Below the pieces are notes generated by a model. The model worked only from the letters and a program-made list of their open reading frames with translations, had not been told where the DNA came from and made no database searches. Made by a program: the position numbers and the translations under genes. Of a DNA stretch of 25,990 nucleotides, positions 7,679 to 15,217 are shown in pieces. Where the stretch lies: assembly GCA_948960675.1 (NCBI GenBank), contig CARDPF010000004.1:1-25990 (forward strand), read 5' to 3'. Source of the DNA: an uncultured Eisenbergiella sp. Its GTDB lineage: Bacteria; Bacillota; Clostridia; Lachnospirales; Lachnospiraceae. Within the stretch, counting starts at the first letter, position 1. Every line of letters begins with the position of its first letter.

Positions 7679-8671
7679 TTACTTTTTCCCATACACCCTC
7701 TGCATAAAGGCATCCGCCAGAGGAAGCCACAATTCAAAATTTGGATAATCGAAATTGCCAAACAGCGAAACACCCGCCTGTCCGTGGGGAACCCCCATAA
7801 AAGTATGTACCTCCGCCCGGATACCGTGGGCAAGCAAATCCCGGTATGTCCAGTGCAGATTATCCAGGGCCGTATCCTCCATCCCTACCGCAAAAAACAC
7901 GGGTGGGTACACCACGCCGGTATAGTCGATTTCGTTCCCGACAAAGCGCGGTCCATACACGCACAAAAACGCGTCGGGGGAACCGTCATATTCATCCAGC
8001 CCATCCTCCACATAATCCGGGAAATAATCCGTCACCCTGCGGCTGCCGGAATAATACCGGATACATTCCTCCCCTGTCAGCCCGCCGTTGGAAAAGCCTG
8101 CAAAAGCCACCTGATTTTCCAAAATCCGGTATTTTGCCGCGTTTTTCCGTATCATGCGTATCAGCCTTGCCGCATCCGCGCCGCATTCCTGCCCGGTATA
8201 GGGCATACGGTTTGGCCTGTTTAGCAGCATAAAGCTCTGGTAACCCAGCCTGTTAAAATCCAGACAGCTTTGATAAGCTTCATGAATCACGCAGTCGCCG
8301 TGATCCCCGCCCGCGCACAAAATTACCGCCCCCTTGGGCAAGACATCCTCCGGCAGCAAAAATTCATACATATAAGGCTTAAAATCCGGATCATGGTTAT
8401 AACGGTAATCCGGGTTTTCCAGATATTTCCCGGATGCAGGCATATTGCCCTCCTCCCACAAATAGATGCGGGAAGGGGCGTCCGGCCGTTTTTCCATCCC
8501 GTCCAAAAAAGCATGGTACGCTTTTGCAAGGCTCTCCTGCTTTTCCGGATTCTTTTCTTCCATCATACGCTTCCTCATGCCATGCAGTTTTACCAGCTTC
8601 CCTACCGGGTAGCAGGGGGCGTCCTCAAAATACGCCACACTGCGGTGCTGTTCCTGTTTTGCATTATACAT
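7679..8671 (-). CDS. Alpha/beta hydrolase, probable ester hydrolase
   Basis: A 330-residue protein without signal peptide. After an N-terminal extension of about 110 residues, a core alpha/beta hydrolase fold begins at GAVILCAGGDHGD (114-126), with nucleophile Ser194 in AGFSNGG, probable acid Asp266 (GMEDTALD) and His296 (GVPHGQAG). The exact family is not certain; it looks like an esterase or prolyl-oligopeptidase-like hydrolase. The start at 8671 is set by AAGGAGGAAACA directly upstream. The ATG lies inside the last codons of the response regulator gene (8-base overlap, ATGTATAA), so the two are likely translationally coupled. It is followed by the type-B carboxylesterase 24 bases downstream. 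Tight coupling to the regulator suggests the two proteins are needed together, perhaps with the esterase shaping the inducer (inference). Confidence 0.85.
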   Translation of the reverse strand: MYNAKQEQHRSVAYFEDAPCYPVGKLVKLHGMRKRMMEEKNPEKQESLAKAYHAFLDGMEKRPDAPSRIYLWEEGNMPASGKYLENPDYRYNHDPDFKPYMYEFLLPEDVLPKGAVILCAGGDHGDCVIHEAYQSCLDFNRLGYQSFMLLNRPNRMPYTGQECGADAARLIRMIRKNAAKYRILENQVAFAGFSNGGLTGEECIRYYSGSRRVTDYFPDYVEDGLDEYDGSPDAFLCVYGPRFVGNEIDYTGVVYPPVFFAVGMEDTALDNLHWTYRDLLAHGIRAEVHTFMGVPHGQAGVSLFGNFDYPNFELWLPLADAFMQRVYGKK

Positions 8672-10283
8672 TGTTTCCTCCTTTTTGCGGAACCTGCTTT
8701 GCCGTATTCTTCCGGTACTCCATGGGGGTACAGCCCACCAACTGTTTAAAGCTCCGGGTAAAATTTGAATAATTCCCATAACCCACATGGCTGGATATCA
8801 GCGTCACCGGCAGCGACGTGGTTGTCAACAGCATTTTTGCGGATTCCATTTTTTCGTTTACAATATATTCTTTCAGCGTGTATCCAGTGTTCTTTTTGAA
8901 AAGCTTTGTCAAATATTCCGGGTTCATGCCCACATATTCCGCAATTTCCGATACGGAAAGATCGGTGTCCAGATGCTGCCGGATATACTTGGCCGTCTCC
9001 TGCACCACATCCCTAAGCGGCCCCTCCCCGGAAAGTTCCTGCAGCCTCCCGGCAATATGCGAGAGCGCTTCCTCAAATAAATCCAATCCCTGCCAGGCAT
9101 TCATATACGTCAGGTACGGAAGTCCTTCATCAAAAACCTGTTCACTGCCGATCTGGTGGTCCACCAAATACAAAAGCAAAAGCTGTGTAACGCTCTGGTG
9201 CAGGTTCATCATGCCGGACGCGTTCATGCGCCTGTGGTAATCCTTTCCGATATAAGCGACAATGCTTTCCTTGAAAGCCAAAAACTGTTCCTGTTCCAGC
9301 AGCTTCTTCCATGCCCCCAGCTGCAGCTTGTAGGAATAGGATTCCACATTTTCCTCATCCTTTTGGGGACAAAAGATCCGGCTCTCCCTCCGGACATTAT
9401 CCTTCCTTGCCTGGAAAAGCGGCTCTGCGCTGCTTGCAAGCCGTTTCGGCTCACAAACCTCCCCGCAGTAAATCGCCGCCCCGGTCTGCAGGATGCGGAA
9501 CAGCAATATCCGGAAAACCTCCAGCCGCTCGGCAATCGTTTCCCGCCCATAAGACAATTCCCGCTTCCAATACAAAAGCACGATAAAATCCGGCCCGTCC
9601 TCCTCCAGCAAAATGATGCTGAACACCCTGAGCGCTTCAAAAACCTCGTCCAGCACATTTTGGTAAATCAGCCGCAAAATCGGTTTTTCGATTTCCTGGA
9701 GCTTTTTCTGCGTCTTTAAAATCTGTACCAGCACCGGCAAATATACCGACGTCCCGGCAGGGTAAATATTATGGAGGGACACCAGCCTGTACAGATACGA
9801 AGCCTCTACATTGCGCCCTTCCAGATATTGCAGCGCGCCAACCTCCAGAATGTTTTCCTCATGGGTCTGAAAAAATGCCCCCCGGTTCATGGTTTCCCGG
9901 TTTTTCTTCTCGATTTTTATCTGCGAAACGGCGCGTTCCACCACGCTTTTTAACTCCTCCGTCCGGACAGGCTGGAACACATAATCGAAGCTTTGCATGG
10001 AGATCGCTTCCTTCATATAATTGACGTCCGCATATGCCGTCAGAAAAATGACCTTCACATCCGGGTCTTTTTCCAAAACCCATTTGGCAAAGGTGATGCC
10101 GTCCTCCTGCGGCATGACGATATCACACAGGAAAATATCGTAATGGTGACTTTTCATGCATTCCCTCGCCTGCGCCGCGCTGTCCGCAATGTCGATCCGC
10201 TCCACTTCCAGTTCCATCTCCCAAAGCTGTGCGCGTACCGTTTTTAAAATTGTCCTCTCATCGTCAATAATCAATACATTCAT
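8664..10283 (-). CDS. YesN-like response regulator, AraC-type DNA-binding
   Basis: A 539-residue regulator. The receiver domain is at about 1-120: acidic pair Asp7/Asp8 (LIIDDE), phosphorylation site Asp54 (FLCDIVMP), Thr82 (FLTAYAD). The usual Lys before Pro is Gln104 here (DYVFQPVR). A long middle region of unassigned sequence follows (about 125-420). The C-terminal 100 residues are a double helix-turn-helix AraC domain (LSVSEIAEYVGMNPEYLTKLFKK, then VTLISSHVGYGNYSNFTRSFK and TPMEYRK). The start at 10283 is fixed by the canonical receiver start MNVLIIDDE, although the ribosome site is weak (AAAGGC about 18 bases away). The likely partner is the YesM-like kinase at 23988-25763, more than 13 kb away. 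Likely targets are the paired operator motifs at 11358-11453 and 23954-23988. Confidence 0.93.
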   Translation of the reverse strand: MNVLIIDDERTILKTVRAQLWEMELEVERIDIADSAAQARECMKSHHYDIFLCDIVMPQEDGITFAKWVLEKDPDVKVIFLTAYADVNYMKEAISMQSFDYVFQPVRTEELKSVVERAVSQIKIEKKNRETMNRGAFFQTHEENILEVGALQYLEGRNVEASYLYRLVSLHNIYPAGTSVYLPVLVQILKTQKKLQEIEKPILRLIYQNVLDEVFEALRVFSIILLEEDGPDFIVLLYWKRELSYGRETIAERLEVFRILLFRILQTGAAIYCGEVCEPKRLASSAEPLFQARKDNVRRESRIFCPQKDEENVESYSYKLQLGAWKKLLEQEQFLAFKESIVAYIGKDYHRRMNASGMMNLHQSVTQLLLLYLVDHQIGSEQVFDEGLPYLTYMNAWQGLDLFEEALSHIAGRLQELSGEGPLRDVVQETAKYIRQHLDTDLSVSEIAEYVGMNPEYLTKLFKKNTGYTLKEYIVNEKMESAKMLLTTTSLPVTLISSHVGYGNYSNFTRSFKQLVGCTPMEYRKNTAKQVPQKGGNNV

Positions 10284-10311
10284 TTTTTCACACGCTAAAG
10301 CCTTTGCCCCC

Positions 10312-11283
10312 TTACCGGTCCGCAGACAGTTTCCTTTTGAAGAAATCCAACACGATATCGTAGTAACCCTGTCCCTTAAAGAAACCGTGCCCCTGCCCGG
10401 GAACGACCACAAACGTAGCGTCGTGCCCGTATTTCTGCAGGGCTTCATGGTAATGATAAGAAAACTTTGGTGTCACCGCCCGGTCGCTGTCGCCATGCAT
10501 CAGCAAATAGGCAGGCTGCTCTTGATCCACGTAAAAAATAGGGCTGATATCCATGGAAAGCTGCGGGGCTTCTTTCCCGGGTTTCCCGAACATCTGCCAA
10601 AAAATCCTTTCCTGCCCTTCCTCCCTTGGTTCCCTACCCTTATCCTCCTGCCCCGGCATCAGGGTAAGCGTAATGCCAAGTTCTTTTGCCCTTTTTTGTA
10701 CCTCGGGACAAAGATACGCCCCCATATGCGTCATGTCACCTCCGCAATACCAGTCACAGACCGCTTTCACCTTACTGTCGTACTCCTGCCATCCCCCATT
10801 TCCTTCCAGGGCAGAATTGGCATAGGACGCCCCCACCAGAGCTGCCAGCTGTCCTCCTGCGGACTCCCCCCAGATGCCGATGCAGTCCGGATCAATCCCC
10901 AGTTCCCCCGCATGCGCTTTTAGGAAACGCACGGCACATTTGCAATCCTCCATGGGCGCAGGAAAAGGTTTTTCCGTCACCAGCCGGTACTCCACGCTCA
11001 CGCATACAAACCCCATATGGCAGGCCTGCGCCAGGGCCTTCGACGGTCGGTATTTTTTCGTCAACTCCGGTATGCTCCATCCGCCGCCGTGTACCCAGAT
11101 GATTGCGGGACACGGTTCCCCGGCTCTTTTTTGCGGAACCATCAAATCCAGGTACATGGGATGATCCCCTCCCATGCCATAGGCCACATCCTCATAAAAA
11201 TCAATTCCTTCGCTTTCCCAATCCAATTTGCAGCCTTCCATCACGCCGGCCTCTTCCCCCACCAGCTTTTTCAAGTCAAGCAT
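10312..11283 (-). CDS. Alpha/beta hydrolase, BD-FAE / HSL-like esterase
   Basis: A 323-residue alpha/beta hydrolase of the hormone-sensitive-lipase or bifunctional feruloyl/acetyl-xylan esterase type. Visible marks are the oxyanion motif HGGGW (65-69), nucleophile Ser141 in WGESAGG, acid Asp267 in LMHGDSDRAVT and His299 in GQGHGFF. No signal peptide is present, so it acts in the cytoplasm. The ATG at 11283 is chosen because AGGAGGG lies seven bases upstream; an in-frame TTG two codons earlier is too close to that site. It is the first gene of the left operon and is divergent from the CocE-like gene. The 237-base gap between them holds paired operator motifs. Its stop is 28 bases before the response regulator start. 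Removal of acetyl or feruloyl groups from imported sugar is the best-supported guess. Confidence 0.88.
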   Translation of the reverse strand: MLDLKKLVGEEAGVMEGCKLDWESEGIDFYEDVAYGMGGDHPMYLDLMVPQKRAGEPCPAIIWVHGGGWSIPELTKKYRPSKALAQACHMGFVCVSVEYRLVTEKPFPAPMEDCKCAVRFLKAHAGELGIDPDCIGIWGESAGGQLAALVGASYANSALEGNGGWQEYDSKVKAVCDWYCGGDMTHMGAYLCPEVQKRAKELGITLTLMPGQEDKGREPREEGQERIFWQMFGKPGKEAPQLSMDISPIFYVDQEQPAYLLMHGDSDRAVTPKFSYHYHEALQKYGHDATFVVVPGQGHGFFKGQGYYDIVLDFFKRKLSADR

Positions 11284-11327
11284 ACGCAATCCCTCCTCTT
11301 GTTACTTCCCTATCACCATCCCACTTT

Positions 11328-11333
11328 ATTCTA
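11328..11333 (-). promoter_or_regulatory. -10 box of the left operon
   Basis: On the minus strand TAGAAT (11328-11333) lies 24 bases from the edge of the operator at 11358. A second, overlapping candidate TATAAT lies at 11333-11338. The first gives the same operator spacing as the two other promoters. No good -35 box is present with either, as expected for activator-dependent promoters. Confidence 0.5.
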
Positions 11334-11357
11334 TTATAATGCCCAATGACAAAATAT

Positions 11358-11453
11358 ACAAAAACAGATTTTGCTTATCACATTTTCTGATTCAGAATCC
11401 GGGATTTTGGACTCTTTACGTCAGAAAATATAATATGTTCTATCTGTTTTTGT
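11358..11453. promoter_or_regulatory. Paired AraC-type operator in the divergent promoter region
   Basis: Two 35-bp copies of the same element face outward. ACAAAAACAGAT at 11358-11369 is matched perfectly in inverse by ATCTGTTTTTGT at 11442-11453. ATTTTCTGA at 11382-11390 is matched in inverse by TCAGAAAAT at 11421-11429. All share the centre 11405.5. Within each copy, CAGAT and CTGA half-sites recur 22 bases apart (two DNA turns), the usual layout for AraC-family proteins. Each copy sits just upstream of a weak -35 region of one of the divergent genes. Confidence 0.7.
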
Positions 11454-11478
11454 GATAGGAGCCTGCACAGGGTTCTGG

Positions 11479-11484
11479 TATAAT
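11479..11484 (+). promoter_or_regulatory. Extended -10 promoter of the CocE-like gene
   Basis: TGGTATAAT gives a perfect -10 box with a TGn extension, 25 bases downstream of the operator edge at 11453. The -35 region (near 11456-11461) is a poor match. The expected start is near 11491, leaving a 30-base leader with AAAGGAGG. Confidence 0.65.
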
Positions 11485-11520
11485 GAGAGAAGAGAAAGTC
11501 AAAAAAGGAGGCGTATTTCC

Positions 11521-13212
11521 ATGAAAACTGTCAAAAATTTCTTCTGCACCATGCGGGATCAGGTTAAACTCGCCACGGACCTGTATATGCCCGATGCCGA
11601 TGGCGCATATCCCGTGATCCTGATGCGTACCCCTTATAACAAAGAGGGAATCGTGCGGGAACCCCTTTATGAGCACTACCCCGAATTTGTGGATGCAGGC
11701 TACATTGTAGCCATTCAGGATTGCCGCGGTACCTGCGCATCCGAGGGAAAAATGAACCTAAACGGCGGCAACGAGCACGAGGATGGGTATGACGCCGTCG
11801 AATTTTTGGCCGCCCAGCCTTTTTGCGACGGAAATGTGGGCATGTTCGGGCTTTCTTATTTCGGGTTTACCCAGATCGCCGCAGCGTCAGATGCCCCGCC
11901 CCACCTAAAAGCCATCTGCCCTTTCATGTGCTGCTCCCTTTCCTCCTTCGGAACCAGTTCCATGCAGACCGTGGCAAGCTTCCACTTAAACTGGGCCTAT
12001 AACCAGCTGCTGGAGCACGCAAAAGCCTATATGCCCGATGAGGCTTTCCGGAATAAAATGGTTCCCGTCTTACAGGAGAATATCAAAAAGCTGGGGGAAT
12101 TTTCCAAAACCCTGCCCATGAACCAAAACCCTGCCGCCCTTTTGGAGGGCGTTCCCATGCTCAGGGACTATTTGGATTTAGTAGAAGGCGTAGAAAAAAA
12201 AGAATTCTGGGACAGCATCCACAGCCCCATTTGTTATGACCGCATCCACACCGCCATGCTCTGCGGCACCGGATGGATGGACGGGGCATGCAACAGTACC
12301 ATCGAAAATTATATGGCGGCCCGCCGCTCCTCGGATTTTTTCACACGGGAAAACGCTTATCTTTTGATCGGCCCCTGGACCCATGGCGGCGTCCTGCCCA
12401 GCCAAATCGAGGACGTGGATTTCGGCAGTGAAAACTCCGGTGAAGCCCAGGACGTTTCCGGCATCATGCTCCGCTGGTTTAATCATTACATCAAGCAAAA
12501 AGACGAAACTTTTCTTCCCGGCCGCGTCCGCTACTTCATGCAGGGCAGCAATGACTGGCATACGGCCGCCGACTGGCCTCCCCCGCAAAGCGTACCGGTG
12601 AAGTTCTATCTCGCCCCCGGCGCGAAGCTGGATACCAAAGAGCCGGATGCCGGGGAGGCATCCCTGACCTATGATCCCATGGATCCTGCCCCCTCTGCAA
12701 TCGTGGATCAAAAGAAGCGCATGGCCATGGCGGATTGGTCCGAAATTTCCGGCCGGAAGGATCTTTTGGAATTCCATTCGGCTCCCTTGGAGGAGGCTCT
12801 TAGCCTTGCGGGAAGCATCCGTGTAAACCTTTATGCGGCTACGGACGTGCCCGATACCGATTTTGTCTGCCGCCTGACCGACATTGCACCGGACGGCTAC
12901 CAGCGCCAAATTGCGGCCGGTTACGTGCGCGCCCGCCACAGAAACGGCCTGTTTACCAATGATTTCCTTACCCCTGGGGAAACGGTCCTATACCGGTTTG
13001 GAATCGGGCACACCGCATACCGTATCCCGGCAGGACACGCTGTCGGCATCCAGCTGACAGGAAGCATGTTCCCCGGCATTAACCGGAACCTAAACACCAC
13101 AGAACCGCCTGCGCTGGGCAAGGATTACGCCATCGCCCATGACCGGATTTTCTTCGGCGCATCGCAGGCCTCCTGCATCGAACTGCCCGTGCTCCCCAAA
13201 GCACAGCCGTAA
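11521..13212 (+). CDS. CocE/NonD family hydrolase (S15-like)
   Basis: A 563-residue protein. The N-terminal alpha/beta hydrolase has RTPYNKEG (oxyanion Tyr39), QDCRGTCASEG (66-76), nucleophile Ser112 in GLSYFG, likely acid Asp254 (GWMDG) and His288 (GPWTHGG). The C-terminal part (about 330-560) is the jelly-roll domain shared by CocE and X-Pro dipeptidyl peptidases (VNLYAATDVPDTDFVCRL; RLTD follows). No signal peptide is present. The start ATG at 11521 follows GGAGG at a normal distance and a clear promoter. Family members include cocaine esterase, acylases and peptidases, so the substrate could be an aryl ester. It is transcribed alone, divergent from the left operon and sharing its operator region. 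It converges on the second type-B carboxylesterase gene across a giant hairpin. Confidence 0.9.
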   Translation: MKTVKNFFCTMRDQVKLATDLYMPDADGAYPVILMRTPYNKEGIVREPLYEHYPEFVDAGYIVAIQDCRGTCASEGKMNLNGGNEHEDGYDAVEFLAAQPFCDGNVGMFGLSYFGFTQIAAASDAPPHLKAICPFMCCSLSSFGTSSMQTVASFHLNWAYNQLLEHAKAYMPDEAFRNKMVPVLQENIKKLGEFSKTLPMNQNPAALLEGVPMLRDYLDLVEGVEKKEFWDSIHSPICYDRIHTAMLCGTGWMDGACNSTIENYMAARRSSDFFTRENAYLLIGPWTHGGVLPSQIEDVDFGSENSGEAQDVSGIMLRWFNHYIKQKDETFLPGRVRYFMQGSNDWHTAADWPPPQSVPVKFYLAPGAKLDTKEPDAGEASLTYDPMDPAPSAIVDQKKRMAMADWSEISGRKDLLEFHSAPLEEALSLAGSIRVNLYAATDVPDTDFVCRLTDIAPDGYQRQIAAGYVRARHRNGLFTNDFLTPGETVLYRFGIGHTAYRIPAGHAVGIQLTGSMFPGINRNLNTTEPPALGKDYAIAHDRIFFGASQASCIELPVLPKAQP

Positions 13213-13245
13213 CCGCCCTCATTCCTAGAGCGAGTTCCCACGGAA

Positions 13246-13603
13246 CCAATAGCAGGCCCGGGAGGCGTACCGGCAGGCCAGAGTATGTAGCGGCAGCCCG
13301 GGCTCCCTTACCGGGCAGGCAGTTCTTTCCGCATGGTGACATGTAAAACGGTGGAATTTCCCAAAACGCCGTTTAGTTCCGGCCGGAAAACGCGGACTGT
13401 TTGAGCGTAGCGAGTTTCCGCATTTTCCGGCTGCTTGGAACTAAACGGCGTTTTGGTGAAATTCCCCGTTTTACATGTAAACATGCGAAAGGAACTGCCT
13501 GTCCGGTAAGGGAGCCCGGCCTGCCGCTACATACTCCGGCCTGCCGGTACGCCTCCCGGGCCTATAGCTTAACGAACTGGCATTCCCCGTGCATGGCAAC
13601 TTG
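13246..13603. repeat. Giant inverted repeat between convergent genes (repeat copy 2)
   Basis: The 395-base gap between genes is nearly all inverted repeat. Left arm 13254-13396 and right arm 13417-13563 are complementary with few mismatches, around a 20-base centre (13397-13416) containing TTGAGCGTAGCGAG. The outer 26 bases (13254-13279 and 13538-13563) pair perfectly. Another strong block is AAAACGCCGTTTAGTTCC (13363-13380). The right flank (CTTAACGAACTGGCATTCCC) matches the flanks of copies 1 and 3. No T-run follows, but such a structure should stop or process transcripts from both sides. Confidence 0.85.
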
Positions 13604-13607
13604 GGCC

Positions 13608-15164
13608 TTACCGCTCCGTCAGCTTTTCTTTTCCGAAGGCCAGCCTAAAATCCAGTACCGGGCATTCCTCCAGCACATCCGGCGTCGAGGTGTCAAGGAA
13701 TCTCATGACGCTCTTTTCCCCTGCAGAGTATGCTTTCCACTCCGGCAGCAAATTGCCGTTATAATCCGTGCCGTTGGGATCCCCGGTCTTGACAAAATTC
13801 GTCCAGTAGGACGTTACCTGACGCGCCAGGTCATAATGCTTTCCCTCAAAAGGCCGCCAGCTGTTGCCCAGGGAATCAAACATAAACCACAGATCGGAAC
13901 CGTGGAAGGAACCCGCGTCATCCCCCGGAATATCCTGGTCAAAAATGTAGTAATATACCTTTTTCCCCATTCCCGAACGCAATTCGCAAAATCCCCTGCT
14001 TGCGGCCAGGAACATATTGAAAGCATCCGTTTTGGTCAGTTCTGCGGCTTCTTCATCATTGGACACATGGGCGGCTTCCAAAAACGCCTCCTTTTTCTCC
14101 CCGTACCCTTCGGCCTTTTCCAAAATATCCTCATAGGTCAGCGTTCCCCTGCCAAACATCCCTTGGGTTTCCCCCATGCAGACGCCAACGATCATCGGCA
14201 CACCGGGAAGCCTGTCGTTATAATACGAACGTGCCACAGGCTCTTTGATGAATTTTCCGTCGATACAGGTACCAAAGGACAGGCCAAACATCGCGCCTTT
14301 GGGGGATACGCTGTCCACCAGCCGCATCAACTCAGCCGCATCCATGGCCCGCGCCTGCTCCAGATTTTGGATGCCGACCTTTGTAAAGAAATCTACCCCA
14401 TGGGCCTGCGCCTGCTCCAGCGTCATATCGTGTCCCATGAAAGCTTTTTCATCCCCAAAGGCGAAGGATACTGCCGACTGGCAGATTGCGCCCGCAATGA
14501 TTCCCTCGTTCATGGGGCTGCAAAGCTGGGCCTGCACGCTGCCCGCCCCGGCGCTCTGTCCGCAAATCACGATCCGGGAAGGGTCGCCGCCAAAGTTTGC
14601 GATATTTCTCGCCACCCAGTGCAGCGCCATGGACTGATCCTGCATGCCGAAATTGGAAACCACGCCGCCCTCCGGTGTCTCCGCTGTGATTTCCGGATGC
14701 GCCAGAAAGCCGAACAGCCCCAACCGGTATCCGATCATGACCACAATGACACCCCGGCGCGCCACACGCTCCCCGTCAAATTCCACTTCATAGTTATAGC
14801 CGTCCTGCAGGCCGCCCCCGTGAATATAACAAAATACCGGCAGCTTTTCGTCCACCCGTTCGGCCGGGGAAAAAATATTCAGGTACAGGCAATCCTCGCT
14901 CATGCCAAAATCAGCTGATACGGGATGCAACTCCCTCTTATAAAAGCTATCGTCCGTGCCGGGATGCACGCGCATCATAGGCATATCGCCATATTCATAG
15001 CATTTGCGCACACCCTCCCAGCTTTCCGCAGGACATGGGGCCTTCCAGCGCAGTTCCCCTACCGGCGGCTTTGCGTAAGGCACGCCGCGAAACACCGTAA
15101 TCCTTGGATCTTTTCCCACCAGTCCCTGTACCATACCGCTTTCCGTTTTCACTGTCCTAAGCAT
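13608..15164 (-). CDS. Type-B carboxylesterase (COesterase family), second copy
   Basis: A 518-residue paralogue of the esterase at 6104-7654, with the same marks: RGVPYAKPPVGELRW (26-40), HGGG (115-118), Ser204 in GQSAGAGS, Glu332 (MGET) and His421 in SFHGSDLWFMFD. The first 230 residues are close to 75% identical by eye; the middle part (about 230-330) differs most, which suggests a different substrate pocket. No signal peptide is present. The ATG at 15164 follows AAAGGATGG. It is the last gene of the long minus-strand series, 53 bases after the MATE transporter stop. It probably removes ester groups from the compound imported by this locus. The large hairpin begins a few bases after its stop, as repeat copy 1 does for its paralogue. 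Confidence 0.92.
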   Translation of the reverse strand: MLRTVKTESGMVQGLVGKDPRITVFRGVPYAKPPVGELRWKAPCPAESWEGVRKCYEYGDMPMMRVHPGTDDSFYKRELHPVSADFGMSEDCLYLNIFSPAERVDEKLPVFCYIHGGGLQDGYNYEVEFDGERVARRGVIVVMIGYRLGLFGFLAHPEITAETPEGGVVSNFGMQDQSMALHWVARNIANFGGDPSRIVICGQSAGAGSVQAQLCSPMNEGIIAGAICQSAVSFAFGDEKAFMGHDMTLEQAQAHGVDFFTKVGIQNLEQARAMDAAELMRLVDSVSPKGAMFGLSFGTCIDGKFIKEPVARSYYNDRLPGVPMIVGVCMGETQGMFGRGTLTYEDILEKAEGYGEKKEAFLEAAHVSNDEEAAELTKTDAFNMFLAASRGFCELRSGMGKKVYYYIFDQDIPGDDAGSFHGSDLWFMFDSLGNSWRPFEGKHYDLARQVTSYWTNFVKTGDPNGTDYNGNLLPEWKAYSAGEKSVMRFLDTSTPDVLEECPVLDFRLAFGKEKLTER

Positions 15165-15217
15165 ATCCTACCATCCTTTCTTCTTACGCATCGGTTTTAA
15201 CCCGTCTGCAATTCTCC

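Noticed and set aside
13246..13603. Complete insertion sequence
   Set aside because: The arms enclose only 20 bases and no coding capacity; it can at most be a miniature non-autonomous element.
13401..14918. A 505-codon open frame on the plus strand
   Set aside because: It lies opposite the type-B carboxylesterase, which has complete catalytic motifs. The plus-strand protein has no recognisable domain, is rich in His, Pro and Arg, and has no ribosome site.
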